Assembly (NCBI RefSeq): GCF_004359965.1
Contig: NZ_SMRQ01000009.1
Coordinates: 1-64,000 of the forward strand
DNA length: 64,000 nucleotides
Direction of reading: 5' to 3'
From: Cognatilysobacter segetis
GTDB lineage: Bacteria > Pseudomonadota > Gammaproteobacteria > Xanthomonadales > Xanthomonadaceae
Made by a program: the position numbers and the translations under genes. Positions within the stretch are counted from its first letter, which is position 1, and every line of letters begins with the position of its first letter. The notes below the pieces were generated by a model. It did no database searches. It was given only the letters and a program-made list of their open reading frames with translations, and was not told where the DNA came from. Below, one piece after another: positions 28,508 to 37,209 of the stretch.

Positions 28508-30226
28508 GTGCTGGAAGGGACGCTGCCGATATCGCCTCATTGCGTGCCCTTTGGCCTCAGGGACGGCCAGATGCATGGTGTGGAAGACGTGCCCACCGGA
28601 AAGGCCTGCGGGTGCATCTGTCCTGAGTGCAACAGCCCGCTTATCGCGAAGAACGCGGGCCTTAAGCAGCAGCACCATTTCTCGCACCAGGCCGGCTACG
28701 GGAGCGACGCCTGCCGGGAGACGGCCATCCACCTCATTGCCAAGCAGATCCTGGTGCGCGCTCGCCAGCTCCTCCTCCCCGAGTGGAAGCGACGCTGCGA
28801 GCTTCGCGATGTTTCCGGCACGCCACACTTCTTGAATCACGAGCGGCCCGCCAAGCCCTGGGGCTACGCGGAGGCGACCGAAGAGGTCTGGCAGGACGGA
28901 ATCCGCCCCGACGTTTTTCTTTCCGATCGCGGGGCCGCAGCAACGCTGCCCCTTCTGGTTGAGGTCAAGGTCTCCCATGCCGTGGATGACGCCAAGGCGC
29001 ACCTGGTGCGCCACCGCGGTTGGGCGATGGTCGAAATTGACCTCTCCAAGACTCCGGACGATGCGCTAGCCCCATGTGCGTTTGAGCGCTACGTGCTCGA
29101 GGGCGCGCCCCGGAAGTGGATCCACGCGCCAAAGGCCGAGCAGAGGTTCGCGGAAGCGCGCCTAGTGCTACGGGCCAAGGTGGACGCGATCAACGCCGAG
29201 CTGCGCAGGCAAGGCGTGGAAGAGCGCGACGCCTTCGGCCGCACTGCCAAGGAGAGGCAGAAGCAGCAGGACATTGATCGGCTGCGCGACTCACGGCGTC
29301 GGGAATACATGCGTGATCTCGATGCTCTTGAGCGCAAGGTGCTGCCAGAAGCGCTGCGGCAGAGGGAAGAAGAGCTGCAGGCCAAAGAAGCCGAGCAGAT
29401 CGCCGCGCTTCTTCGCAACTTCGGCGGTCAGGTGCCGCCATTTGCCCGCACCGCCCACCGCCACGCATGGGCGCTGAATACCTCGAGCATGCGCTGGCAC
29501 CTCGCGGCGGCGGACCACTTCGTGCTCTCGGCCAAAGAGGGCGCCCGCGTCACGGCCGGGGCTGTCTCCCGTTGGCTAGAACACTCGTTCGGCGTCGATG
29601 AAGTAGCGGCGCGTCTCATCGAGGCGCAGAAAATCGACCGGGACCGGAAGCGAAAGCGCGGGGACGCGAACGTGGCCCGGACTGCTTGGTTCTTCGATGA
29701 CTGGGAAAATGGAGCTATCCCGAGCGTTTTTCATGCGGCAGACCACCTTCTTGATCGCTTGGCGATAGCTGGGCACCTATTGCGGGCCGAAAAGTGGACG
29801 TATCTCGTAGATGGCCCGGTCGGCCGCCACGCGCGCCTGGAAGAGAGCAAGCGCCGGCAGGCTGCGGAGGCTGAGGCACGGCGCAAGGGGCGCGAAGAGG
29901 ACGAACGGCGCCTTGCCAAGGCGATTGCAGAGGCCGAGGACCAGCAGCGCCTGGCAGCCATCGAGCGCGAAGCGACTGACGAGCTGAGGCGAAAGCGTGT
30001 TGAGCAGCTGACGGCCGTATATCACGCGCTCGCCGAGCGAAGCGGCGAATGTCTGGACTGCCAAAACTGCCGCTGGCCCAGCCCGCCGGGCGTTGCTGCG
30101 TGCCCCAACTGCGGCTCTCCAAGCCTTCTGCTGATCAAGCTTGATGCCAGCCGCCTACGGGAGGTGCCGCACCGCCTGCGCAGCGACTACTGCATAGTGC
30201 GCTGCCGTTCGTACCCGTTTGAATAG
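28508..30226 (+). CDS. CoiA-like nuclease with coiled coil and zinc ribbon
   Basis: A 572-residue protein starting with GTG. N-terminal zinc-finger-like CICPECNSPLIAKN with HHFSHQAG and CRETAIHLIAKQIL is the competence-CoiA pattern. A nuclease-fold motif follows, RPDVFL (about 131-136) and LLVEVKVSHA (about 149-158), a PD-(D/E)xK arrangement. A long Arg/Glu/Lys/Ala-rich stretch in the middle and another near 430-500 are probable coiled coils. The C-terminus holds CLDCQNC and CPNCGSP, a zinc ribbon (about 514-540). It closes the block behind the type III system. Not a real competence gene by context; a DNA-targeting defence nuclease is the likelier reading. Confidence 0.72.
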   Translation: MLEGTLPISPHCVPFGLRDGQMHGVEDVPTGKACGCICPECNSPLIAKNAGLKQQHHFSHQAGYGSDACRETAIHLIAKQILVRARQLLLPEWKRRCELRDVSGTPHFLNHERPAKPWGYAEATEEVWQDGIRPDVFLSDRGAAATLPLLVEVKVSHAVDDAKAHLVRHRGWAMVEIDLSKTPDDALAPCAFERYVLEGAPRKWIHAPKAEQRFAEARLVLRAKVDAINAELRRQGVEERDAFGRTAKERQKQQDIDRLRDSRRREYMRDLDALERKVLPEALRQREEELQAKEAEQIAALLRNFGGQVPPFARTAHRHAWALNTSSMRWHLAAADHFVLSAKEGARVTAGAVSRWLEHSFGVDEVAARLIEAQKIDRDRKRKRGDANVARTAWFFDDWENGAIPSVFHAADHLLDRLAIAGHLLRAEKWTYLVDGPVGRHARLEESKRRQAAEAEARRKGREEDERRLAKAIAEAEDQQRLAAIEREATDELRRKRVEQLTAVYHALAERSGECLDCQNCRWPSPPGVAACPNCGSPSLLLIKLDASRLREVPHRLRSDYCIVRCRSYPFE

Positions 30227-30229
30227 TGG

Positions 30230-30257
30230 TTGCCGCCCCAAACGAGCTGGCTACTAT
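30230..30257 (+). promoter_or_regulatory. Candidate sigma70-type promoter of the nuclease trio
   Basis: TTGCCG (30230-30235) and TACTAT (30252-30257) are separated by 16 bp, each four of six matches to consensus. They lie in the only sizeable gap (57 bp) between the CoiA-like gene and the next cargo operon, 26 bases before its GTG. Confidence 0.35.
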
Positions 30258-30283
30258 GGCTCGACCACTTGAGGTAACTGACC

Positions 30284-31036
30284 GTGCCGGAAGCCGAGGC
30301 TACACCTACGATACGAAAGCAGGTTGCCGACCTGGCCGCCGAGCTTATCCGAAAGCAGCCCACTGGCATTCGCTGGAGTGAGCTTCATCAGGCTATTCGC
30401 GAGAAATTGAACGTAAATCCCAATACCGCGACGGGCTCGCTGCGTTACTTCGCCAACCATCTGCCCGGCGATATCTACAAGGCTGATCGGGGGGTCTACG
30501 CGGTCGTCGACCCTGCCGAGCAGAAGGAAGAAGCGCCGCAGCCAACGCCGGCCTCGGTGAAAGTGCGCGAGCAGCACTTCTATGAGCCTTTCGCGGCTTG
30601 GCTGGTAGGTGAGCTGGAAGAAGCCACTAAGGCCGTTGCGATTGGCGGGAATGGGGCGGGCGGCAAGTGGGGCACCCCAGACGTAATCGGGCTCTATAGC
30701 CCGCGCAAAACCGATCCGATCCAGTTCACCGAAGAAGTAGTTGCGGTCGAAATCAAGATCGACACCCAAAGCCTCATCACCGCCTTTGGACAAGCCTGCG
30801 CCTACCGGCTGTTCGCGCACCGGGTCTACATTGCCGTGCCCCAAGACGCCAACCCCAGAGACCTGAAGCGACTCGATGCGCTCGCGGTGCTTATGGGCAT
30901 CGGGCTCGTGAAGTTCAATGCCGACAAACCGGAGGCGCCTGACTTCAGCGTAATGGTGCGCGCGTCGAAACACGAGCCCGACTACTACTACACCAACGAA
31001 ATTCTGAGCACCTTTAGGGATGAGCTGGGGCTATGA
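30284..31036 (+). CDS. Winged-helix plus PD-(D/E)xK nuclease-fold protein
   Basis: A 250-residue soluble protein starting with GTG. Residues 10-75 form a winged-helix/HARE-HTH-like domain (VADLAAELIRKQPTGIRWSE, then DIYKADRGVYAVVD). The rest is a restriction-endonuclease-like fold: GTPDVIG (Asp133), AVEIKID (Glu156, Lys158) and a helix with GQACAYRLFAHRVYIAVP (Gln170). All the catalytic residues of the PD-(D/E)xK fold appear present. Its stop overlaps the start of the Mrr-like gene by 4 bp. First gene of a tight three-gene operon upstream of Gabija. No match to a named system comes to mind. Confidence 0.72.
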   Translation: MPEAEATPTIRKQVADLAAELIRKQPTGIRWSELHQAIREKLNVNPNTATGSLRYFANHLPGDIYKADRGVYAVVDPAEQKEEAPQPTPASVKVREQHFYEPFAAWLVGELEEATKAVAIGGNGAGGKWGTPDVIGLYSPRKTDPIQFTEEVVAVEIKIDTQSLITAFGQACAYRLFAHRVYIAVPQDANPRDLKRLDALAVLMGIGLVKFNADKPEAPDFSVMVRASKHEPDYYYTNEILSTFRDELGL

Positions 31037-32022
31037 GCGACAAGCAAGGGGCCTTCATTCTTCGGATTGCCCCTGGTGGGGAGGATATGGTGGGCGCAGC
31101 GCTCGCGCGGGATGAAATCCTCATCGGGTGGCCTGATGCAAAAGGACTCACTGCCATCGCAACGGAGTGGGCGCCGTTTCGCCAAACGGTTTCTGATGCG
31201 TATTACCCAAACGAGCCCAATCAGCGAAAGGCCGGGGGCGCGGCCGGACAGCTGTGGCGCTTTATTCGGCAGATGCAGGTTGGAGACTTGGTGGTCGTCC
31301 CGCACCCTGGTGTTTTCTACGTTGCTCAAGTAATTAGCGACGCGCAAAAAGGCAGCAGCGAGCATGACTTTTACCGGCGAGAAGTGAAGTGGCTTAACAA
31401 CAAGCAGCCGATCCCAAGAAAGTTTGCCCGTGCTGCGCTTCAATCGCGCATGAAGGTTTACAACAGCTGCGCGGACGCCAGTGATCTTGTAGACGCCATC
31501 GCTGAGTGCCTTCAGCTGGCGGGAGAGGACAAGCAGCCGGAATTCCATAGCGACCTGCACTCTCGCTTGGTGGGCCAGACAATCGATGAGATCCGTGGTG
31601 GTCGCATGGATTCATATGGGTTTGAGGCGCTTATCCGAAGCCTTATGCTCTCAATGGGCGCGAGGCAGTGCTCAATCGTCGCGAGGTCCAAAGACTTTGG
31701 CGCGGATCTTGTCGCCACGTTCCTGCTCGCCGGTGTATTCGAGCTCCGCATTGCGATCCAGGCGAAGCACTACTACGACGCTAGGCGCCCCATGGGCGCT
31801 GGAGTAGTCGGAGAGGTGATCCGAGGCATCGAGCGTGAGAACGCGAATCTCGGAATGATTATTACGGCAGGCAGTATTTCTGAAAGCGCTTCCGCTGCCG
31901 CGCAGGCCTATTTCGACGAAAAGGGGATCAAGATCGAGCTGGTGGACGGCGAGCAGTTTGCTGCCCTTATTGTGGAGCGCGGCGTTGGGGCTTACCACGC
32001 GGCGCCCGGAGGCCACTCATGA
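31033..32022 (+). CDS. Mrr-like restriction endonuclease with PUA/EVE-like N-terminus
   Basis: A 329-residue protein. The N-terminal 115 residues (ILIGWPDAKG, RFIRQMQVGDLVVVPHPG, FYVAQVISD) look like a PUA/EVE-type domain that senses modified bases. The C-terminal 140 residues are an Mrr catalytic domain: YGFEALIRSLMLSMGA, DFGADLVA (Asp225), AIQAKHYY (QAK at 243-245), MIITAGSISESA and IKIELVDGEQ. Mrr-type enzymes cut DNA containing foreign modifications. Here the domain pair predicts a modification-dependent nuclease. Overlaps its neighbours by 4 bp on each side. Confidence 0.82.
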   Translation: MSDKQGAFILRIAPGGEDMVGAALARDEILIGWPDAKGLTAIATEWAPFRQTVSDAYYPNEPNQRKAGGAAGQLWRFIRQMQVGDLVVVPHPGVFYVAQVISDAQKGSSEHDFYRREVKWLNNKQPIPRKFARAALQSRMKVYNSCADASDLVDAIAECLQLAGEDKQPEFHSDLHSRLVGQTIDEIRGGRMDSYGFEALIRSLMLSMGARQCSIVARSKDFGADLVATFLLAGVFELRIAIQAKHYYDARRPMGAGVVGEVIRGIERENANLGMIITAGSISESASAAAQAYFDEKGIKIELVDGEQFAALIVERGVGAYHAAPGGHS

Positions 32023-32546
32023 CCATTCGATGCGCTATGACTGGCAGGCCAATGGACGTAGGCGACGGCATCTATGACGACGGTGAATGGATTTCATGGG
32101 AATACATCAACCAGCACCTGTATGAGCGTGAACTTCGAGAAGAGTTCCCGCAAGCTGATCTTCAGCTCATCAAAGTATTTGAGACCTTGGTAGAGGCGGC
32201 AGCTGACTATAAAGATCTCACCGGGCGATCCCTGCAGGTATGGGGAGAGCTCGGCGAGCTTTACGCGGAGCTCAAATTCGGGATTAAACGGCACAAGGCA
32301 CATGCGCCAGGCAGTGACGGGCGTATGGGCAACGACTTCGTCGAAGTGAAAACTATTTCGCCCGAAAAGACTGGCGAACAGGTAAGCGTTAAGCGCGCTG
32401 GTAATTTTAACAAGCTGTGCGTAGTGCGAATTACCGAAAAGTGGGAATTTACCTCGCACATGATCGATCGCAAGCGACTCTCAAAGGGAAATGGGGGGAG
32501 AGTCGCCAAGGTCCGTTGGAAAGACATCAGCAATACGCCGGAATAG
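32019..32546 (+). CDS. Small nuclease-fold protein, third gene of the trio
   Basis: A 175-residue protein. An N-terminal acidic region is followed by a helix WGELGELYAELKFGIK (75-90) and then GNDFVEVKTI (Asp106, Glu109, Lys111), a compact PD-(D/E)xK-like active site, plus strands LCVVRITEKWEF and a basic C-terminus. This resembles small restriction-like domains attached to DNA-recognition partners (DUF6998-like layout, tentative). It overlaps the Mrr-like gene by 4 bp (ATGA). It may be a third nuclease or a structural, catalytically tuned partner. Confidence 0.65.
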   Translation: MTIRCAMTGRPMDVGDGIYDDGEWISWEYINQHLYERELREEFPQADLQLIKVFETLVEAAADYKDLTGRSLQVWGELGELYAELKFGIKRHKAHAPGSDGRMGNDFVEVKTISPEKTGEQVSVKRAGNFNKLCVVRITEKWEFTSHMIDRKRLSKGNGGRVAKVRWKDISNTPE

Positions 32547-32645
32547 GTTGGCGCGTGGCCAGCTACGACCGCGGTAGAAGGCGGCTGCGAAGCTTGGCTT
32601 TGAGGCCAACCGACGGATTGCTAGAGATGCGCGCAATACAATGCA

Positions 32646-32682
32646 ATTGGCCACAACCCTGCGGCACATATTCAAATTGGCC
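32646..32682 (+). repeat. Direct repeat ATTGGCC upstream of gajA
   Basis: The heptamer ATTGGCC occurs at 32646-32652 and again at 32676-32682, exactly 30 bp apart (about three helical turns), in the 182-bp gap before gajA. The spacing suits a dimeric or repeated regulator site, but no partner is known. The rest of the gap contains no gene. Confidence 0.35.
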
Positions 32683-32728
32683 GCGGTGACACTATCCACC
32701 CAGTCATCCGCAACGGGTCCTAGCTGCC

Positions 32729-34531
32729 GTGAAAATCACACGGATTCGCATCGAAAACTTTCGGAACTTCCGCACGATCGATGTGCCGGTGGACGGCAAC
32801 GTCGTCCTTGTAGGCGAGAACAGCGTAGGGAAGAGCAACTTTCTCTATGCGCTGCGCCTAATCTTCGATCCTACGCTGCCTGACAGCGCGCGCCACCTTA
32901 CCGTTGGCGATTTCTGGGACGGCTTGGGCGAGCCATTGGAAGATGAAAGAATCGTCGTATCGGTCGAGTTGCAAGATTTTGAACGAACGATGGGGGTCTT
33001 GGCTCTACTTACCGACTTCCGCCTTGATGATGACGAAAAGACGGTCCGACTAACGTACGAGTTTCGACCAATCAGCGGTCTCGACGGGCCTCCCCGGACG
33101 AGCGACGACTACGAGTTCGTTTGTTACGGTGGACAATCCGACACCAAACGGGTCACGCACGATCTTCGCCGCAGAATTGCCTTAGACCTTTTACCGGCGC
33201 TGCGTGATGCGGAGGGCGATCTGAGTGCGTGGCGTAGGTCGCCCCTCCGCCCGCTACTTGAGCGAGCCTTCGCAAAGGTGCCGGGCGACGACCAAAAAGA
33301 AGTTCGAGATGCGGTGCATTCGGCAACGACGCAGTTGACCGACTTTCCTACCGTGCGGGACTTAGAAGCAGCGATCCGCGACTTGTACGCATCGATGAGT
33401 GGTCCCAAGCAGGACATCAACGTGGGATTGGGTTTCGGCGTAACTGAAGTTTCCCAGCTGTACAGAAATATTCGGCTTCTTATCGATGGGGGGCTGCGGA
33501 CCATTGGCGACGCCAGCTTGGGGTCGGCGAACGTGACGTTCCTAACGCTTAAAACCCTCGAGCTGCGTCAGCTGCTGGGTGAGAACAGGCGTGATCACAC
33601 CCTGCTTGCTATAGAAGAACCTGAAGCCCATCTGCATCCCCATCTGCAGCGTTCGGTCTACCGACACCTTTTCGACGCATACGCAGGGCGCGACGATGAA
33701 GAGCCGCTTTCTTTGCTGCTGACCACTCATTCGCCACACATAGCTAGCGTCGCCCCCCTCAGATCGCTGGTGCTGCTGCGAGACAGCGGAGCGAATGGCA
33801 CGGTAGCGACGTCTGCCGCGGGGATTTCGTTGTCGGGTGCGGAGGAGGAAGACCTCCAGCGCTATATGGACGTAACCAGAGCTGAAATGCTGTTTTCGCG
33901 CGGAATTATCCTCGTAGAAGGCGACGCAGAGAAGTTTCTGATGCCCGTGTTCGCAACCTCCATGGGCTATGACCTCGATCACCTCGGGATCACCGTCTGC
34001 TCGGTTGCGGGAACAAACTTCGCTCCATATGCAAAGTTCCTGGCCGGCATGCAGATTCCGTTTTCGATTGTGACGGACTGGGACCCGTTGGGCGCTGACA
34101 AGACACCGCTCGGGTTCAATCGTACTTGGCGGCTAGCGGCGGTGATCGAGCAGGCGCGCACAGGCGAGAGTCAAGATGAACTCGCGGCGGAGCTAAGGGA
34201 AATGGACGATGTCGACGCATTCTGTCGGGAGTGCGAACGATACGGAGTTTTCTCAAACAGCCACACGCTCGAGGTCGACCTTTTCGAGTTGAGGAGGTTT
34301 CGTGGATCTATCGCAGAGACGCTGAACGAGCAGAAGCTGAGTGCTGAGCGTCGTGATCTCATAGACGCGTGGGTAGGCCGCCCCAATACGCTCGACCATA
34401 AGATCTATTTGGCTATGATCGAGCGCATAGGTAAAGGGCGTTTTGCTCAGCGGCTGGCTTCGCGGGTCGACGACGTCGCGCCGCCGCCCTACATCCAGCG
34501 CGCGATAGATCACGTGGTAGCGCGTGTCTAA
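32729..34531 (+). CDS. gajA: GajA, Gabija ATPase/TOPRIM nuclease (OLD family)
   Basis: Nicking endonuclease of the Gabija anti-phage system, 600 residues, GTG start. The N-terminal ABC-type ATPase has Walker A GENSVGKSNF (29-38), Walker B LLAIEEPEAHLHPHLQ (about 293-308) and TTHSPHIASV. The C-terminal TOPRIM domain shows ILVEGDAEKFLMP (about 392-404) and VTDWDPLGADKTP with the metal-binding Asp-x-Asp. Domain order and length fit GajA. Its stop is overlapped by the gajB start (8 bp), the standard two-gene arrangement. Confidence 0.9.
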   Translation: MKITRIRIENFRNFRTIDVPVDGNVVLVGENSVGKSNFLYALRLIFDPTLPDSARHLTVGDFWDGLGEPLEDERIVVSVELQDFERTMGVLALLTDFRLDDDEKTVRLTYEFRPISGLDGPPRTSDDYEFVCYGGQSDTKRVTHDLRRRIALDLLPALRDAEGDLSAWRRSPLRPLLERAFAKVPGDDQKEVRDAVHSATTQLTDFPTVRDLEAAIRDLYASMSGPKQDINVGLGFGVTEVSQLYRNIRLLIDGGLRTIGDASLGSANVTFLTLKTLELRQLLGENRRDHTLLAIEEPEAHLHPHLQRSVYRHLFDAYAGRDDEEPLSLLLTTHSPHIASVAPLRSLVLLRDSGANGTVATSAAGISLSGAEEEDLQRYMDVTRAEMLFSRGIILVEGDAEKFLMPVFATSMGYDLDHLGITVCSVAGTNFAPYAKFLAGMQIPFSIVTDWDPLGADKTPLGFNRTWRLAAVIEQARTGESQDELAAELREMDDVDAFCRECERYGVFSNSHTLEVDLFELRRFRGSIAETLNEQKLSAERRDLIDAWVGRPNTLDHKIYLAMIERIGKGRFAQRLASRVDDVAPPPYIQRAIDHVVARV

Positions 34532-36296
34532 TCGGGCGGCATACCTTCGAGCGGCCGAGCATCTGCGCGGCAACTCTGGCCAGTGGCAGGCGTATGAGTC
34601 CGTAGGCCACTGTGTCGTGCTAGCTGGGCCGGGGAGCGGCAAGACCCGCACGCTGACAACAAAAATGGCGCGAATGCTAGCCGAGGATGTGCCCGAGCCA
34701 CGAGGAATCGCGTGCATCACCTACAACAACGAATGTGCCCGCGAGCTAGAAGACCGCCTCGCTGCACTTGGAGTTGAACCAGGCCGAAGAGCATTCGTTG
34801 GGACCATTCACTCTTTCTCGCTGACGCAAATCATTCTTCCCTACGCGAAGGTTTCTGGCATGGACCTGCCGGATGAATTTCGTGTTGCGTCTCGGACAGA
34901 GCGCGCCGAGGTCATGAAAGCGACTCTCACTGGGCTTTCTAACCAACGTGAGTGGGAATCACGCTTGTCAGCTTACCGGCGATCTCACCTTGATCGTGCG
35001 AGCGACGCTTGGCGAGAGAACGATCCGACCGTAGCTTCGCTGGTTGAAGATTTCGAGAGTCGGTTGAGACGTAGGGGCTTGATTGACTTTGAAGACATGC
35101 CGCTGCTCGCTGTGCGGGCGCTTCGTGCACATCCTTGGCTACAGAGCGCTTTGCTCGCTAAGTACCCCGTGTTGGTGGTAGATGAATATCAAGACCTTGG
35201 TGTCGCATTGCATCAAATGGTAATGGGCTTGTGCTTCAGCACCGGCATGCGACTGTTCGCTGTCGGCGACGTGGACCAATCTATTTATAGCTTCACGGGT
35301 GCCCGTCCAGACTTGCTTGAGAAATTGGCAGGCCGAGATGACGTTGAGACAGTCGCGCTGCGGCTCAACTACCGATGCGGCAACCGCATCGTGGTCGCAT
35401 CTCGAGCTGCCCTAGGCGAGAGCCGGGAGTACGAAGCTATAGCCGGAGCGGCGCAGGGGGCTGTGCATATACACAGCTTGTCCGGGGACTACGCACGCCA
35501 CGCGGACGAGCTAATGGCGGCGCTCTTACCAGCGGCGCTGGCGCGCAACTCGGAGCTCAATTACGGGGATGTCGCTGTGCTTTACCCGTTCGCTTGGATG
35601 GGAGACGCTGTGGCAGAAAAGGCCAAAGCGCTCGGCATTGGGTTCTTGAGAACGGACAGCAAAGCCTTGTATCCGCGCAGTAGCCGTTTGATGCAATGGA
35701 TAGAGCTTTGTGCGCAGTGGTGTTGTGGTGGATGGCGTACGGGCGCCCCTCGGTTCTCAAAAATCGCGGATCAAGGCCGTCGCACATTCTCAGAAGTGTT
35801 GAACTCTGAGGAGACCTGCGTTGACTTCCAAAAGAGATTGATTGGCTACTTATGGGCACGGCGCAGCCCTGGGCTACGGCTGCATGACTGGCTGAACGAT
35901 TTGGTTGCGGAGGTTATTGAGCCCTTAGCGGACGAATGCATGTCCCTTCACGACGAGCTCGAAATCCTTGCAATGTTCATGGCCCGTGTGGCGCCCGACG
36001 GCGATTCCTGCGAAATGGAGCTCGGAAGCTTGGCGGGTGATGGGGGACAGCTGAACCGCCTCACCCTGTCCTCGCTTCATAGCGCAAAAGGCCGAGAGTT
36101 CGGCTTGGTGTTCATGTTCGGCTTAGATGCGCGGTACTTTCCGCATCCGCGCGCGGATGCGTCAGAGATGCTAGAGGCTCGCCGCTTGTTCTACGTGGGA
36201 TTCACTAGGGCGAAGTCGGAGGTTCATTTGATCCATCCGCGCGAAGCGGCATCTCGCTTCGTCGGCCATATTCGTAGCCACTTAGAACAAGCGTAG
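34524..36296 (+). CDS. gajB: GajB, Gabija UvrD-like helicase
   Basis: Superfamily 1 helicase partner of GajA, 590 residues, GTG start. Motifs: AGPGSGKTRTLT (34-45), CITYNNECARELEDRL, GTIHSFS, VVDEYQDLG (about 217-225), GDVDQSIYSFTGARP, SSLHSAKGREFGLVF and RRLFYVGFTRAKSEVHL, the full UvrD/Rep set. It is longer than some GajB proteins (about 490-520 residues) but of the same design. Translation is coupled to gajA. After it comes an 87-bp gap with a GC-rich inverted repeat but no convincing terminator. Confidence 0.9.
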   Translation: MSNRAAYLRAAEHLRGNSGQWQAYESVGHCVVLAGPGSGKTRTLTTKMARMLAEDVPEPRGIACITYNNECARELEDRLAALGVEPGRRAFVGTIHSFSLTQIILPYAKVSGMDLPDEFRVASRTERAEVMKATLTGLSNQREWESRLSAYRRSHLDRASDAWRENDPTVASLVEDFESRLRRRGLIDFEDMPLLAVRALRAHPWLQSALLAKYPVLVVDEYQDLGVALHQMVMGLCFSTGMRLFAVGDVDQSIYSFTGARPDLLEKLAGRDDVETVALRLNYRCGNRIVVASRAALGESREYEAIAGAAQGAVHIHSLSGDYARHADELMAALLPAALARNSELNYGDVAVLYPFAWMGDAVAEKAKALGIGFLRTDSKALYPRSSRLMQWIELCAQWCCGGWRTGAPRFSKIADQGRRTFSEVLNSEETCVDFQKRLIGYLWARRSPGLRLHDWLNDLVAEVIEPLADECMSLHDELEILAMFMARVAPDGDSCEMELGSLAGDGGQLNRLTLSSLHSAKGREFGLVFMFGLDARYFPHPRADASEMLEARRLFYVGFTRAKSEVHLIHPREAASRFVGHIRSHLEQA

Positions 36297-36383
36297 CCCC
36301 CGAAAAAAAGTGACTTGGATGAGCCCCGGCGGCTCTCTAGTTGGTTTCGGCTAGAGGCGTGCCGGCATGCTGCGGCAACTGGA

Positions 36384-37106
36384 TCATGGGTCGCGAGTCC
36401 AGATCGCCTCGACACCGTCGCCCTGAAGCCATTCGGGGAACGTCTCATCGGGTCCGAAGGTGACTAGGTCGACGGGCCTTGAGATGCGCACTGCGACTTC
36501 AGCCAGGACTAGCGCGATGGCACGTGCGATTCGTTCACTTGCGGCCTGTGGCGCCCCGACTGCCACGATGTAATGAGTGGGCTGCCCTTGCCACTCCCCC
36601 CGCCAGCCCGACAGCAAGTACACGGCGAACACCCCCGGCACGGCTCGGGCTTGAGCTGCTATGTGATCAGCGAGCCAAGAATCTGCAGGGTCAGCGGGAA
36701 TGACTTGCATGTCATTGACGTGACCGTGCATTGGCGCAATTTGCGCAATGCCTTGGTCGAGCAGCAATGAAATTTCCTCCGGATACAGCATGGTCGATAG
36801 GTCGTTCGGGTTGAGCATCAGTGTCGCTCCGCGTGTGCACTCGAGCAGCTCGCGGCCCTGGACGCAAGCTACCCGGACCGCACCTTGAGCAGCGGTTGTG
36901 GCCTTGTCGACCGCGGTGAAGACGGGGATAACAGCAATCCCATCTGGGCGAGTGAACTGAACGATGCGCACGCGGCCGGAATCGTCGGAGAGCGGGAGGT
37001 GCACGTAGAGCGGAGCATCTAGCAAGGCTCGAAGGAATACTGGTTCAAGCGCTGGATCTTGAGCGGCGCGTTCAATGATCTGTTCGAGACGGGGCTTGCT
37101 TTCCAT
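36384..37106 (-). CDS. SseB-family protein
   Basis: A 240-residue soluble protein. The N-terminal half (PALEPVFLRALLDAPLYVHL, IVQFTRPDGIAVIPVFT, LECTRGATLMLNPNDLS) matches the SseB N-terminal domain; the C-terminal half (VPGVFAVYLLSGWRGEWQ) matches the SseB C-terminal domain. SseB proteins were named for enhanced serine sensitivity in E. coli; the molecular function is unknown. It is antisense to the defence genes. The start at 37106 is preferred; the longer frame is not conserved-looking. Its presence as cargo is unusual. Confidence 0.78.
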   Translation of the reverse strand: MESKPRLEQIIERAAQDPALEPVFLRALLDAPLYVHLPLSDDSGRVRIVQFTRPDGIAVIPVFTAVDKATTAAQGAVRVACVQGRELLECTRGATLMLNPNDLSTMLYPEEISLLLDQGIAQIAPMHGHVNDMQVIPADPADSWLADHIAAQARAVPGVFAVYLLSGWRGEWQGQPTHYIVAVGAPQAASERIARAIALVLAEVAVRISRPVDLVTFGPDETFPEWLQGDGVEAIWTRDP

Positions 37107-37163
37107 ACCAGAGAGTAAGAGATGCTTATGTCTGATGGTAGTCCAACACCGGCCCCTCGACGC

Positions 37164-37185
37164 AAAAAAACCCCGCATAGCGGGG
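37164..37185 (-). terminator. Rho-independent terminator of the XRE gene
   Basis: On the minus strand CCCCGC (37185-37180), loop TAT, GCGGGG, then seven T. It lies 25 bp downstream of the XRE stop and upstream of the SseB start, so the two minus-strand genes have separate transcripts. Confidence 0.9.
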
Positions 37186-37209
37186 CTCTGATAGTCCGGG
37201 TTGTCGGAA

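Noticed and set aside
22638-30226. BREX or DISARM system suggested by a methyltransferase plus a helicase
   Set aside because: No pglZ, brxC, drmA or drmB-like genes; mod and res motifs fit type III restriction-modification exactly.
36321-36335. GAGCC-CCGGC-GGCTC hairpin after gajB as a terminator
   Set aside because: Short stem and no following T-run on the plus strand; the seven A residues are on the wrong side and too far away for a minus-strand terminator.
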